Shown piece by piece: positions 1 through 6,523 of a stretch of DNA of 37,502 nucleotides. The notes below the pieces were generated by a model. It had not been told where the DNA came from and did no database searches. It saw nothing but the letters and a program-made list of their open reading frames with translations. The position numbers were made by a program, and so were the translations under genes. The first letter of the stretch is position 1. Each line of letters opens with the position of its first letter. Origin of the DNA: an uncultured bacterium (GTDB lineage Bacteria > Bacillota > Negativicutes > Acidaminococcales > Acidaminococcaceae); contig CAJMQS010000022.1 of the NCBI GenBank assembly GCA_905215645.1, positions 1 through 37,502 on the forward strand, given 5' to 3'.

Positions 1-34
1 CATTTTCCTTTTTAGAGGAAAATCTTTGTTGCAC

Positions 35-892
35 TTAGATTGTAAATCCGCCTTTCTTATAATTTAATTGTAAATCATAATTTCTTAAAATCCGGTCTAA
101 GCGAGACAGAAAAATTTTGCCTTCACTATAAGTTTGCACATAGCAGTGATAGTCATCAATATATCTAACAAATTTCCAATTCTTTTTTCCTTCCCTTAAT
201 TCTGCATCTATTTTAGTTAGCAGGAGTTCAGAAAGCACATTGGAAGCGTGTGGTCCAATTAAAACACCATGTGTTTCACCATTCGTTGTATCACGACAAG
301 CTTTATCCAATTTATCAGGCCAAGAATTTTTCAGTGTCTTATTTACCATCATTTCCTTGGCTTCTTTTTTTCCATAAACAGCCCAAGGCAATGCATGCGT
401 ATAAATACTTGGAAAACAAGTAGATATATCTGTTTCAACCACATATCTTGCGCCAATGCGCAGTTCATTTTCAGGGCTGGAGTCTAGCTGCCAGTTTTTA
501 TAGTTCATCTCAAACAGCATTTCCGTCCCTGTTATTTTTCGAATATGAGTCTGACTCACTTTATATGGATCATTTATTGTATTTTCTTGAAATATCTTTT
601 GAATTTCCGGCCAATTCGAAGCCAAGCATTGACATAACCTCTCATAGGCAAAAGGAGAAGGAATACCTAGCAACCTGGGTAAGCCATTATTTCGAATAGA
701 CGTATATGAAATCCAGTCAGATTTTCCACTCCATTTCTGTCTCGCTCCTTTAGAGCATGACTTGCTATACTCATAAAATGGTTCAGAAGTGAATATCGGA
801 GGAAGCTTCTCTGTAAACAGGCCTTTCTTCAACAATCCTGTATAAAGTTCATCAGGTGTGATTCCATTCATATATTCAAAGTAGGTTTTCAT
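35..892 (-). CDS. Reverse transcriptase, Abi/DRT-like, short (possibly truncated)
   Basis: A 285-residue RNA-directed DNA polymerase domain. Motif A is TDISTCFPSIYTH (about residues 154-166), the motif B region is GVLIGPHASN (about 209-218), and the catalytic motif is RYIDDY (about 243-248), followed by a motif D-like LQLNYKK. FPSIYTH with YIDDY is typical of the Abi/UG (defence-associated, DRT) reverse transcriptases rather than retrons or group II introns. Proteins of that group usually continue for 150-300 residues with an alpha-helical C-terminal domain. Here the frame stops right after the palm, 35 bases from the window edge, so it is short, frameshifted, or split with a second gene outside. 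The start has a TAGGAGAG ribosome binding site. The gene is strongly AT-rich compared with the housekeeping genes, suggesting transfer. The likely role is anti-phage defence, which is inference. Confidence 0.8.
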   Translation of the reverse strand: MKTYFEYMNGITPDELYTGLLKKGLFTEKLPPIFTSEPFYEYSKSCSKGARQKWSGKSDWISYTSIRNNGLPRLLGIPSPFAYERLCQCLASNWPEIQKIFQENTINDPYKVSQTHIRKITGTEMLFEMNYKNWQLDSSPENELRIGARYVVETDISTCFPSIYTHALPWAVYGKKEAKEMMVNKTLKNSWPDKLDKACRDTTNGETHGVLIGPHASNVLSELLLTKIDAELREGKKNWKFVRYIDDYHCYVQTYSEGKIFLSRLDRILRNYDLQLNYKKGGFTI

Positions 893-1116
893 AAAATCTC
901 TCCTAAAAGTTTATTGCTTTAGCCACAGGACTCAATCATTTTTGACTCCCCATCAATCATATAATTTGAGACTTAAACTTTCATTATCCTTTCTTATCAT
1001 ATCGGTGCTTTTTTATGCCTAAACGCGAGGGTCTATTTATCTTTAATTTAGATTTTACTATATAAATAACTTGAAGTAAATATTTGTTTGAGAAACTAGA
1101 GCTAATCTTTTAAGAC

Positions 1117-1145
1117 GAAATACATCTCCCTGCTAGATGTATTTC
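1117..1145. repeat. Perfect 11-bp inverted repeat with 7-base loop
   Basis: GAAATACATCT at 1117-1127 is the exact reverse complement of AGATGTATTTC at 1135-1145. On the minus strand no clear T-run follows, so a terminator is not obvious. It could be a stem in a transcript leading into the reverse transcriptase gene. Confidence 0.6.
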
Positions 1146-1164
1146 CTTACTAGATTCAAAACTT

Positions 1165-1203
1165 ATTTCAATCCACGTGCCACTGACTTGATCAAGGCAC
1201 GAC
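1165..1203 (-). repeat. Orphan type I-C CRISPR repeat-like element
   Basis: Read on the minus strand, this 39-base element begins GTCGTGCC and ends GGCACGTGGATTGAAAT. Its last 13 bases (CGTGGATTGAAAT) and first four (GTCG) are identical to the repeat of the array at 6524-7662. The inner stem differs (GTGCC/GGCAC instead of GCCCCC/GGGGGC) and the loop is expanded to 14 bases. No second repeat at spacer distance is visible on either side. It may be a relic of another I-C array or a CRISPR repeat mimic. Confidence 0.5.
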
Positions 1204-1320
1204 CCAAAATGCAGGGATTCAATCACAATACAGCAAGAGATGTCTCTCGCTATCCTAACTTTACATGTATGCTTATTTTTTGTCAAATAGGAGCATGGAT
1301 GGAAAGCAAGATGTCAGATT

Positions 1321-1399
1321 GGCCCTTCGGGCCTTTCAGATGTCAGACGTCAAGGTTAGCAGCGATGAATAAGATTGATACTGCATCTAAATCGTACAG
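1321..1399. repeat. Dispersed intergenic repeat, copy 1
   Basis: The first 28 bases (1321-1348) recur exactly at 4114-4141, beginning GGCCCTTCGGGCC, which can fold as a small hairpin. A second block, ATCTAAATCGTACAG at 1385-1399, recurs with one change at 4176-4190 at nearly the same distance (64 versus 62 bases). Both copies are in the same orientation and bracket the nuclease-ATPase-TPR gene block. Confidence 0.7.
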
Positions 1400-1457
1400 G
1401 GTTTCTCAACGGGCCAACCGCCCTGCCCAGCCCTCACTGCGCTCTTAACTAGCTTCA

Positions 1458-1973
1458 CTATAAAATTTCTGCCGTAAATCCTGGATATTTTCGATTCCAT
1501 TCCTCTACAGATAAAACATCAACTCCATGGATTAGTTTGTGCATTTGTGGATTTTGTTTTTGCAGCAAAAACGGCAGTAAAGCAGTCACCCGATTTCTCA
1601 CGTATTTTCGACTGGCAGCATCGGCGTAGGGAAATTCAAGAATAATGACATACGTTTTTTTCTTGTCGATACCCAATTCCATTGCATGGCAAAAATGGCA
1701 GCTGTCATAAAATTTACGAACCAATTTATGAATCAGCGAATCTTTTTTGAAATCAAATCTATCACTATGGAGTACACTTGGATGACTAGCATTTTTGTAT
1801 TCTACAAACAAAAATTCATTTTCTGTTTCCACCAGGAAATCTACATCCGATAGCAAATCCAATTTTGCTTCGTGATACACCATATTCAACCGGTCAGTAG
1901 CCCATCTGGCTTTCGTGAAATCAAAACGGCAGGTCTGATTTTCGTCCATAAAAATTTTTGGCACATCATTCAC
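1458..1973 (-). CDS. Small predicted PD-(D/E)XK-type nuclease, partner of the adjacent ATPase
   Basis: A 171-residue protein I do not recognise by name. Residues 43-60 carry the pattern D-V-D-F...F-V-E-Y-K, with D45, E58 and K60 spaced like the catalytic D...ExK of PD-(D/E)XK nucleases; E35 could be the additional upstream acid. A hydrophobic strand (TYVIILEF, about 107-114) fits the fold. The start is a GTG that overlaps the 3' end of the upstream ATPase gene by 8 bases, so the two are translationally coupled and probably act as one system. ATPase-plus-nuclease pairs of this layout are common in defence islands. The nuclease assignment rests on motif spacing only; it could instead be an inactive or non-nuclease member of that fold. 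Confidence 0.55.
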   Translation of the reverse strand: MNDVPKIFMDENQTCRFDFTKARWATDRLNMVYHEAKLDLLSDVDFLVETENEFLFVEYKNASHPSVLHSDRFDFKKDSLIHKLVRKFYDSCHFCHAMELGIDKKKTYVIILEFPYADAASRKYVRNRVTALLPFLLQKQNPQMHKLIHGVDVLSVEEWNRKYPGFTAEIL

Positions 1974-2982
1974 CTACCTGGTCCTTATATATTTCATCCA
2001 TGAGTACTTCAAATGCATCCATAATGGAATTATGTTTCAAATCTTTAAAATTCCTGGTCGATTCACAATGGACAAGCCCATTTTCATGATAAAAGGAATG
2101 GAATAAAACCTTATCTTCCTGATTTTTTTTCAGTTCCACATATTTTGCCAGTATGTAACTGTGTGTACTGAAAATAACCTGAACTCCCAGTCTGGACAGA
2201 GCCAGCAGACTATCAGCTGTTATGGAGAGAAACTCTGGGTTCAAGTTGCTTTCCGGCTCATCCCAAAGCAAAACAGACCCTGGTATAATGCTTTCATTCA
2301 TCAGCAGCTGCCAAAGGATTCCTAATTTTTTATAGCCTTCTGCTTCTAGTTCAAAGCTGATTTTTCGTCCATCATTTCGGGTAATATAAAACTCATCATT
2401 TTCATAGAGAATCTTTCCGCCAATGCATTTTTCCAATTGGTGAAGCAGCTCTTGCAAAATTTTCGGCTGCTCTTTAACGATCCACCGCTCAGATTTTTCA
2501 ATACTGTCCAACAGTGGTTTATCAAAAGGGAAATCCTGGTATTTTTGGGCCATGGCCAAAAGGCCTCTGGCATGGGTGAGCATATCTTTTACAGGGATGT
2601 AGACAGCATTAAGTACACTTCTAGGAACTGTAATGATTGTTTCAAGTGCTGTCATAGCTCCATATCTATTAATATTAGGACTCCCTAACAAAATATCCGT
2701 TTCAGGAGTAGAATCCCCTATTCCCGCATCATCCGATAGATTGAATTCTATGGTTCGATCATAATCTCTTGCCAAAGAAACACCACTATTTGTATGAAAG
2801 CATTCGAAGAAAGCCTTTTTATTTCCTGACCGGGCAGATTCACAACACCCATAGATTCCCTTTAGCAACTGTGTTTTTCCAGTTCCATTGCTTCCGATCA
2901 GCACATTGACACCCTGGGCAAGGGGAATGATTCCATCAGAAAAAACCGTGAAATTTTTCAAAGAAATATTCGTTAATGCCAT
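1966..2982 (-). CDS. ABC-type AAA ATPase (AAA_15/AAA_21, OLD-like)
   Basis: A 338-residue SMC/Rad50-like ATPase. It starts with the typical ISLKNFTVFSDG strand, followed by Walker A GSNGTGKT (about residues 29-36). Walker B is VLLWDEPESNLNP in the last third, and the switch histidine is in FSTHSY. A signature-like stretch, LEAEGYKKLG, sits before Walker B. Length and order match stand-alone ATPases of the AAA_15/AAA_21 group that power defence systems such as Septu-like, PARIS-like and AbiL-like modules. Its start has a GAAGGTG ribosome binding site. The overlapping downstream gene is a probable nuclease, so I infer that this ATPase senses or gates and the nuclease is the effector. Which known system, if any, it belongs to cannot be told here: the partner lacks the HNH motif of PtuB and an obvious TOPRIM motif. 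Confidence 0.85.
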   Translation of the reverse strand: MALTNISLKNFTVFSDGIIPLAQGVNVLIGSNGTGKTQLLKGIYGCCESARSGNKKAFFECFHTNSGVSLARDYDRTIEFNLSDDAGIGDSTPETDILLGSPNINRYGAMTALETIITVPRSVLNAVYIPVKDMLTHARGLLAMAQKYQDFPFDKPLLDSIEKSERWIVKEQPKILQELLHQLEKCIGGKILYENDEFYITRNDGRKISFELEAEGYKKLGILWQLLMNESIIPGSVLLWDEPESNLNPEFLSITADSLLALSRLGVQVIFSTHSYILAKYVELKKNQEDKVLFHSFYHENGLVHCESTRNFKDLKHNSIMDAFEVLMDEIYKDQVGE

Positions 2983-3130
2983 AGATTCACCTTCTCTGCA
3001 AATTGCAACAAAGGAAACGGCGTTGAATCAGCCTACTCCAACGCTGTAAAGGCGCGCCGACCAGGTCCGCCTCTCCCGGCCTCCTACTTTTACCTGTTCA
3101 GGAGTATCTGTCTTTGCCTATATCCGTTCT

Positions 3131-4078
3131 TCACTTTGTACTCTTCACTCTTCTCTTTTTTGCCGGAGTCATGGCGGCTTTGGCCCAGCGGAAGAATTCT
3201 TGGGCGCTGTCCCAGAGGAAGTCGGCATCCAGCACCATGGTGATCAATTCGCTGCGGGTGAAGGGCTGGTAATAATCGTTATGAAAATCTTCATCATATA
3301 AAGCGTCTCTTCCTGCTGCCGCATCTCGGAGAAAGGTCGTAAAGCCCTTGTACTGTGCCTTGACCTTTTCCAGTATGGCTTTGGCTTCCTCCCATTTGCC
3401 CTGGCGGAATTTCAAAAGAGCCAGGGGCATGGTGAAAAAGGCACTGTCTTTTTCCTCTTTATACTCCCGGATCAACTTCTGGGCATTGAATTCGTCTTCC
3501 GTGTAGACATACAAGGCCATGAGCGTATAACGGACCCCCAAGTTATCGTTCTGGTTCAGTTTGAGCATCTCTTTGGCAACCGCGATGGCCTGCTGGATCA
3601 TATAGCTGCTGGCAAGGATGGTTAGATAAAATTGCAGGACCCGCATATACGGACGGGTTTCCAGGACCATATAGAAATCCCCCATGGATTCTTTGTACAG
3701 TTTTCGTTCCTTCAGGTCTTCCTTACCCAGGGCCAGGATTTTTTGGACTTCGGGGATGTATTCCCAGAAGGATTTCTTTTCCAGCAGCAGGAGCCGCATC
3801 AGCACATCCAGATTCTTGGGTTCCAGTTCTTTGGCTTTTTCCAGGCATTCCCGCTGGGCCTTCTTTGTATGTTGCTGTTCAGACAGCTCCAGCCAGTCGT
3901 AAACGCTTTTGGCGGTCTCTTTGGACAAAGAAGGAGCCTCATCCAAACTGGCATTATACTGTTCCATGAATTCCTGGAACAGTTTTTCCAGCTGTTCATC
4001 AGATTCCAGATTACCTCCTGTCTTTTCATTGACGAATTGATAGAACTGCGAAATGACATTTTCAGTAAGTGTGCTCAT
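3131..4078 (-). CDS. TPR-like hypothetical protein
   Basis: A 315-residue, alpha-helical, charged cytoplasmic protein of unknown function. Central residues look like degenerate tetratricopeptide repeats, for example around AKELEPKNLDVLMRLLLLEKK, AVAKEMLKLNQNDN and FRQGKWEEAKAILEKVKAQY. There is no signal peptide or membrane segment. The C-terminus is basic (PAKKRRVKSTK). A GGGAGG ribosome binding site lies 9 bases before the ATG. A decayed relative of its last third is present about 1.8 kb away on the other side of the sugar transferase gene, so the family was duplicated locally. A copy of the dispersed repeat sits just upstream of its start. No function is assigned. Confidence 0.75.
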   Translation of the reverse strand: MSTLTENVISQFYQFVNEKTGGNLESDEQLEKLFQEFMEQYNASLDEAPSLSKETAKSVYDWLELSEQQHTKKAQRECLEKAKELEPKNLDVLMRLLLLEKKSFWEYIPEVQKILALGKEDLKERKLYKESMGDFYMVLETRPYMRVLQFYLTILASSYMIQQAIAVAKEMLKLNQNDNLGVRYTLMALYVYTEDEFNAQKLIREYKEEKDSAFFTMPLALLKFRQGKWEEAKAILEKVKAQYKGFTTFLRDAAAGRDALYDEDFHNDYYQPFTRSELITMVLDADFLWDSAQEFFRWAKAAMTPAKKRRVKSTK

Positions 4079-4113
4079 GATTTTTACCTCCCTATTTTAA
4101 AAGAAACCAGACC

Positions 4114-4190
4114 GGCCCTTCGGGCCTTTCAGATGTCAGACATCAGCTTGTTGGCAATAAGCAAATCATTCCTCTATCTAAACCGTACAG
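4114..4190. repeat. Dispersed intergenic repeat, copy 2
   Basis: This is the second copy of the repeat at 1321-1399, in the same orientation. The first 28 bases are identical, and the 15-base block at 4176-4190 has a single difference. It lies between the TPR-like gene and the sugar transferase gene. Confidence 0.7.
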
Positions 4191-4211
4191 AGCTGACGTC
4201 TGACGTCTCAA

Positions 4212-4228
4212 GGCCCCGTTAAGGAGCC
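4212..4228 (-). terminator. Weak candidate terminator after the sugar transferase gene
   Basis: On the minus strand GGCTCC TTAAC GGGGCC can form a 6-bp stem (with one G-U pair), 27 bases past the stop codon. It is followed only by TTGAGAC rather than a T-run, so it is weak. Confidence 0.3.
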
Positions 4229-4254
4229 GTGTCTGACTTCTTCCTAACCGCCCC

Positions 4255-5706
4255 TCAATACGCCCCTTTATGCTGGAGGACCACTCCGATGGTCCTCCAT
4301 AGCAGCATGATATCCAGCCAGACGCCCCAGTTGCGGACGTACCAGGAATCCATCTGTACCCGTTCGTCGTAGGTAGTGTCACTGCGGCCGTTCACCTGCC
4401 ACATACCGGTGATGCCAGGATGGACCATGTAGAAATCTTTGATATACGGCCCATATTTGGGGATTTCAGCGGTGACAATGGGCCGGGGCCCCACTAGGCT
4501 CATCTGGCCGATAAGCACATTGAACAGCTGGGGCAGTTCGTCCAGGCTGGTTTTCCGCAGCACCCGCCCCACTCGGGTCACCCGGGGATCGTCTTTCAGC
4601 TTGAATTCTGCTTCCCACTCTTTCTGGGCTTCCGGATTTTCCGCCAGATATTCTTTCAGCTTCTGGTCCGCATCCACGCACATGGTCCGGAATTTCAGGC
4701 AGGGAAATAGTTTCCCATCCTTGCCGATCCGCTGATGGGCAAAAATGATGGGCCCCCGGGAATCTAGTTTAATTAGGAGTGCCAGCAGCAGAAAGATAGG
4801 GCTCAAGACAATGACACCGATGGTGGTCAGCACCAGGTCGAATACCCGCTTGATGAACCGGTTGTAGGGCCGGGCCAAGTTGTTCTTCAGACTCATGAAC
4901 ATCAGCCGTTCGTTGAACAGGGATTCCACTTCTATGCCGTTCACCGGCAGACCGATTAAATCAGGGACAAAGGCCAGGTTCCGCACATGGGGCTGGATGG
5001 TATGGATCAGCCGGTTCAATTTTTCCGGGGAAAGGCCAGGGGCTGCGATGCAGACATCTTGGACCTGGGTCTTTTCGATCACGTCCACTGCCTGGGCAAA
5101 GGTCCCCAGATAGGGCAGATTCCCCACGTTTTCTTCCTGAGGCCCGGCATCATCCACATAGCCGATGATATTGAAGTTCAAGCCCACATCGTCCCGGATA
5201 CCCTGGAGCACAAGATTGGCCGTTTTTCCAGCTCCCACCAGGAGGACGGGTACGCTCCCCACCCCGGCCCAGTTCAGGATATGGGCGATGATGTACCGGG
5301 AAAGGGTCACCAAGACAAGGTCAAAGATCCATAACAGGCCCACAAAGAGCCGGGAAGTGCTGGCGGAAATGTGGGACAGATAGACAAAGACCACTATGGC
5401 GCCGATGGCATAGGTACAGCCCCGGCAGATGCATTCCATAAGCTTCCAATAGCCCATGTGTTTCGTATAGATGCCTCCCTGCCGGAAAAACAGCAGGAAA
5501 AGCAGGGGGAATGCCACCCACAGGTTGAGCCAGGGCATGTGGAAATGAGCATTCCCGGTTAGAGCTACCCGCAGATGGTACGCAAAGAATTCCGCAAGCA
5601 GGATCATCAGCCAGTCCGTAATGGTATAGATGGTGGGCAGGAAATAGTTCAGATGATGATGGATAAAGGAATCGGGATGGTTTTCCGAAAAGGCAGTATG
5701 AGACAT
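4255..5706 (-). CDS. Undecaprenyl-phosphate sugar-phosphate transferase (WbaP/WcaJ type)
   Basis: A 483-residue polyisoprenyl-phosphate hexose-1-phosphate transferase, which starts exopolysaccharide, capsule or O-antigen repeat synthesis by loading a sugar phosphate onto undecaprenyl phosphate in the inner membrane. The N-terminal 140 or so residues hold several hydrophobic segments. A Rossmann-like CoA-binding region follows (VPVLLVGAGKTANLVLQG, about 152-169). One more hydrophobic segment precedes the catalytic bacterial sugar transferase domain (about 285-483), which has KRVFDLVLT, KFRTM, RKTSLDELPQLFNVL, VGPRP and PGITGMWQVNGRS. The full three-part architecture and length match the family. 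No glycosyltransferase, flippase or polymerase genes flank it, so it is a lone initiating enzyme here. The sugar (galactose versus glucose) cannot be told from sequence. Confidence 0.92.
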   Translation of the reverse strand: MSHTAFSENHPDSFIHHHLNYFLPTIYTITDWLMILLAEFFAYHLRVALTGNAHFHMPWLNLWVAFPLLFLLFFRQGGIYTKHMGYWKLMECICRGCTYAIGAIVVFVYLSHISASTSRLFVGLLWIFDLVLVTLSRYIIAHILNWAGVGSVPVLLVGAGKTANLVLQGIRDDVGLNFNIIGYVDDAGPQEENVGNLPYLGTFAQAVDVIEKTQVQDVCIAAPGLSPEKLNRLIHTIQPHVRNLAFVPDLIGLPVNGIEVESLFNERLMFMSLKNNLARPYNRFIKRVFDLVLTTIGVIVLSPIFLLLALLIKLDSRGPIIFAHQRIGKDGKLFPCLKFRTMCVDADQKLKEYLAENPEAQKEWEAEFKLKDDPRVTRVGRVLRKTSLDELPQLFNVLIGQMSLVGPRPIVTAEIPKYGPYIKDFYMVHPGITGMWQVNGRSDTTYDERVQMDSWYVRNWGVWLDIMLLWRTIGVVLQHKGAY

Positions 5707-5787
5707 AAATGCGCTCCTTTTACACAGCAGATTGGGTGTTTTATATATAGTTTTTATTTTACCATATAAATAGAGGAAGATGAAGAA

Positions 5788-5819
5788 AAAAGGGGAATTG
5801 CATAGGCAACATCCCCTTT
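5788..5819 (-). terminator. Rho-independent terminator-like hairpin
   Basis: AAAGGGGA (5788-5796 region) pairs with TCCCCTTT (5812-5819). On the minus strand the stem is followed by a T-run of six or more (complement of the A-run 5785-5791). It would stop transcription arriving from the pseudogene/CRISPR side before the sugar transferase gene. Confidence 0.6.
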
Positions 5820-5820
5820 A

Positions 5821-6087
5821 TTACGTCAATATGCTGTCATCGGTCATATGCTGACAGATGCCGGATTTTCGCTTTTTCCTTATCCCTATCCCTGCTGTTT
5901 TCTTCTTTGCCGGAGCCAGGACAGTTTTGGCCCAAAGGAAGAATAGCCGTGCGTCTTTCCAGAGCTGACCGGCATTGGAGACCACATTAGCCAGTTCGAA
6001 CCGGGTATGGGGCTAAGAATCGAGGGCACTCCACTTCCTTTCGGATGTGTCAACAAGTTCTCGGTGAAACCTTCATCACGGTATAGT
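5821..6087 (-). pseudogene. Decayed paralogue of the TPR-like gene (3' part only)
   Basis: Reading the minus strand from about 6010 to the stop at 5821-5823 gives TRFELANVVSNAG, then LWKDARLFFLWAKTVLAPAKK. This aligns without gaps to TRSELITMVLDAD and LWDSAQEFFRWAKAAMTPAKK near the C-terminus of the TPR-like protein at 3131-4078, with about half the residues identical. Upstream the match breaks at an in-frame stop (TAG near 6014) and an apparent insertion of roughly 40 bases. Nucleotide similarity resumes around 6066-6085 (AACCTTCATCACGGTATAG against AATCTTCATCATATAAAG) and then fades. No start codon or full domain remains, so this is a relic of a duplication or of an older copy. Confidence 0.7.
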
Positions 6088-6523
6088 TATTCAGAAATGG
6101 GGTCAAAAATTTTTCATCGCTGCTTCGAGGTAGACGACGTAGGAATTCGCCGCAGGCAAACCCGTCCCAGCCTCCCAGATGGGAAAAGTCCTCCTAAACC
6201 CGTACTGACCTGAACCCCGCCCCTCCTGGCTCCCGGGGTATCGACGTATACCCGCAAAGAGTGCCAGCATAGCCGGAGGCCAATTCCGCCCTGCAGGGGC
6301 GTAAGCAGAGAGCATCCACTTCAAGCGGATAGCGAAGTCGCTTATGCCGTAGCTGAAGACCGAGCTTGCCCAGTAGTGGGGGCATGAGTTTCCTAAAAGG
6401 ACAAAATATCTTGACGGGGATACGGGAACTATCCACCTAAGATACAGCAATGGATACTGCAATCATCATATTCCTACTTATGCCGAACACTCCATTGTTT
6501 TCGGCCGTTCCTGCAAAGCATCG
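6088..6523. other. CRISPR trailer-side region without a recognisable gene
   Basis: These 436 bases lie between the pseudogene and the oldest CRISPR repeat. Minus-strand open frames up to about 119 codons exist, but they lack ribosome binding sites and any motif I recognise. The composition is GC-rich with short inverted repeats. It could be a decayed mobile element or gene, or old array sequence. I see no intact feature. Confidence 0.5.

Larger units (their letters stand above)
893..1457. other. AT-rich intergenic region upstream of the RT gene
   Basis: There is no convincing protein gene in these 565 bases. The region holds a perfect 11-bp inverted repeat (1117-1145), an orphan type I-C-like repeat (1165-1203) and one copy of a dispersed repeat (1321-1399). 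It lies directly upstream of the reverse transcriptase on its coding strand. That is where several reverse-transcriptase defence systems encode a structured non-coding RNA, but no such RNA can be proven from sequence alone. Confidence 0.6.

Noticed and set aside
1217..1230. GATTCAATCACAAT as a second repeat partner of the orphan I-C-like element
   Set aside because: Only about 10 bases resemble the repeat end, and it lies 14 bases from the first element, far too close for a 33-36 base spacer.
35..1457. Classic retron (RT plus msr-msd)
   Set aside because: Motif A FPSIYTH and motif B GVLIGPHAS are Abi/DRT-like. The retron-specific motifs (NAxxH and VTG) are not seen, although a different type of non-coding RNA remains possible.
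6284..6303. CCGCCCTGCAGGGGCG as a further degenerate CRISPR repeat
   Set aside because: It shares 10 bases with the decayed repeat at 6524, but it is self-palindromic, out of phase with the repeat period, and lacks the conserved GGATTGAAAT tail.
6103..6462. A 119-codon minus-strand frame downstream of the array
   Set aside because: There is no ribosome binding site, no recognisable motif, and a rival frame overlaps it. It is treated as unexplained sequence.
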